Positions 63,551-64,000 of a stretch of DNA of 64,000 nucleotides are shown piece after piece; within the stretch, counting starts at the first letter, position 1, and each line of letters begins with the position of its first letter. Under the pieces are notes generated by a model. That model was not told the DNA's origin, made no database searches, and worked only from the letters and a program-made list of their open reading frames with translations. A program made the translations under genes and the position numbers. The stretch lies in assembly GCF_000772935.1 (NCBI RefSeq), contig NZ_JPVR01000080.1, positions 1 to 64,000 on the forward strand. The letters are read 5' to 3'. This DNA is from Lysinibacillus boronitolerans JCM 21713 = 10a = NBRC 103108 (lineage in GTDB: Bacteria > Bacillota > Bacilli > Bacillales_A > Planococcaceae).

Positions 63551-64000
63551 TGCAAAAATTTGTTTTTCCGTTGGGTCCCAGAGAACAATTCCAACATCCT
63601 GCTTCTGATCGATTACCCGAATGGTAATGGGAATATAGTCAAATAAAATTGTATTTATTTTTGTACTAGTGAGCTGTAACAAGCCAATTAATTCAATATC
63701 ATTAACCAGTGGAACATGTATTTCTAGATTAATATCTGTTAATTTACCATCTTCATAACGAAGTTTTCCCATGATTTTAGGATTTAAATGTTTAAATCCA
63801 CCTTGAATATCCTCTTTAAAAATTAATAATTTATTATACATATTTTGGTCCAAACTATATAAAGCATCTGATGGGAATATATAATGCTTTTTATCTATAT
63901 CAAACCATTTTGTTATGGTATCTGCATCTTTCGGAATAAAGGTTTCAGCTAAAAATATGCCTGGCATAATATCGTTTATATTAGATTCTTGATATAAAGC
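63539..64000 (-). CDS. Hypothetical protein, 5' partial
   Basis: The frame stays open to the window edge (ALYQESNIND upstream of an internal ATG at 63967 that lacks a ribosome site), so the true start is probably outside. 153 residues are visible, beta-rich, ending VGIVLWDPTEKQIFASPI. No signal or membrane segment in the visible part and no family recognised. Its stop overlaps the end of the decayed gene. Confidence 0.65.
   Translation of the reverse strand, partial: ALYQESNINDIMPGIFLAETFIPKDADTITKWFDIDKKHYIFPSDALYSLDQNMYNKLLIFKEDIQGGFKHLNPKIMGKLRYEDGKLTDINLEIHVPLVNDIELIGLLQLTSTKINTILFDYIPITIRVIDQKQDVGIVLWDPTEKQIFASPI

Overview
The window is low-GC Firmicutes DNA from a spore-forming Bacillales, most like Lysinibacillus or a close relative. 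The evidence is a near-complete Bacillus-type block, read on the minus strand: folE-mtrB-hepS-menG-hepT-ndk, hup, spoIVA, yphF-yphE-gpsA-der, ypfD, cmk, ypfA, sleB-ypeB, prsW, ypdA, ypbG, ypbE, ypbB-recQ, with fer divergent from ypbB. Spore genes (spoIVA, sleB, ypeB), a bacillithiol-type YpdA with its cysteine at position 14, the menaquinone genes and TRAP (mtrB) fit this. The genus call is inference; no rRNA or tRNA gene is present.

Region 1 (1-24.7 kb) is the conserved core. Insertions relative to the B. subtilis order as I recall it are an asparaginase gene and a pair made of a PlsY-like acyltransferase and an unusual GNAT plus class V aminotransferase fusion. Sporulation promoters can be read by eye: a SigE-like site before spoIVA and a SigG-like site before sleB. 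A 20-unit array of 21/18-bp phased repeats fills the gap between ypfD and der, and two shorter arrays of the same family lie near 33.1 and 38.6 kb.

Region 2 (24.8-43.9 kb) is mixed: ferredoxin, fabI with a clear FapR-type operator, TauE/SafE and MFS transporters, a soluble chemoreceptor, acetyltransferases, the nfeD-floT flotillin operon, an ABC-F protein behind a leader ORF and a terminator hairpin, a LytTR-DUF3021-ABC exporter operon, a DUF2087 regulator with a GIY-YIG protein, and a YitT protein.

Region 3 (44-64 kb) is accessory. It has an M48 protease; a five-gene operon joining an FbpABC-like ABC importer to a beta-CASP-like metallo-beta-lactamase protein and a secreted CYTH-like protein, with a divergent LysR gene; an ascorbate-type PTS; a BMP/PnrA-type lipoprotein coupled to a chemoreceptor behind a SigD-like promoter; a convergent gap full of palindromic repeats; a broken SDR gene; an AraC regulator; a ycgR-ycgQ pair behind a Zur-like box; and a flavin monooxygenase gene behind a perfect Fur-type palindrome. 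Two decayed gene remnants and a gene cut by the window edge complete it.

The strongest candidates for undescribed biology are the GNAT-aminotransferase/PlsY pair, the ABC/beta-CASP/CYTH operon, the lipoprotein-chemoreceptor unit, the Fur-controlled monooxygenase and the dispersed 21-bp phased repeats.
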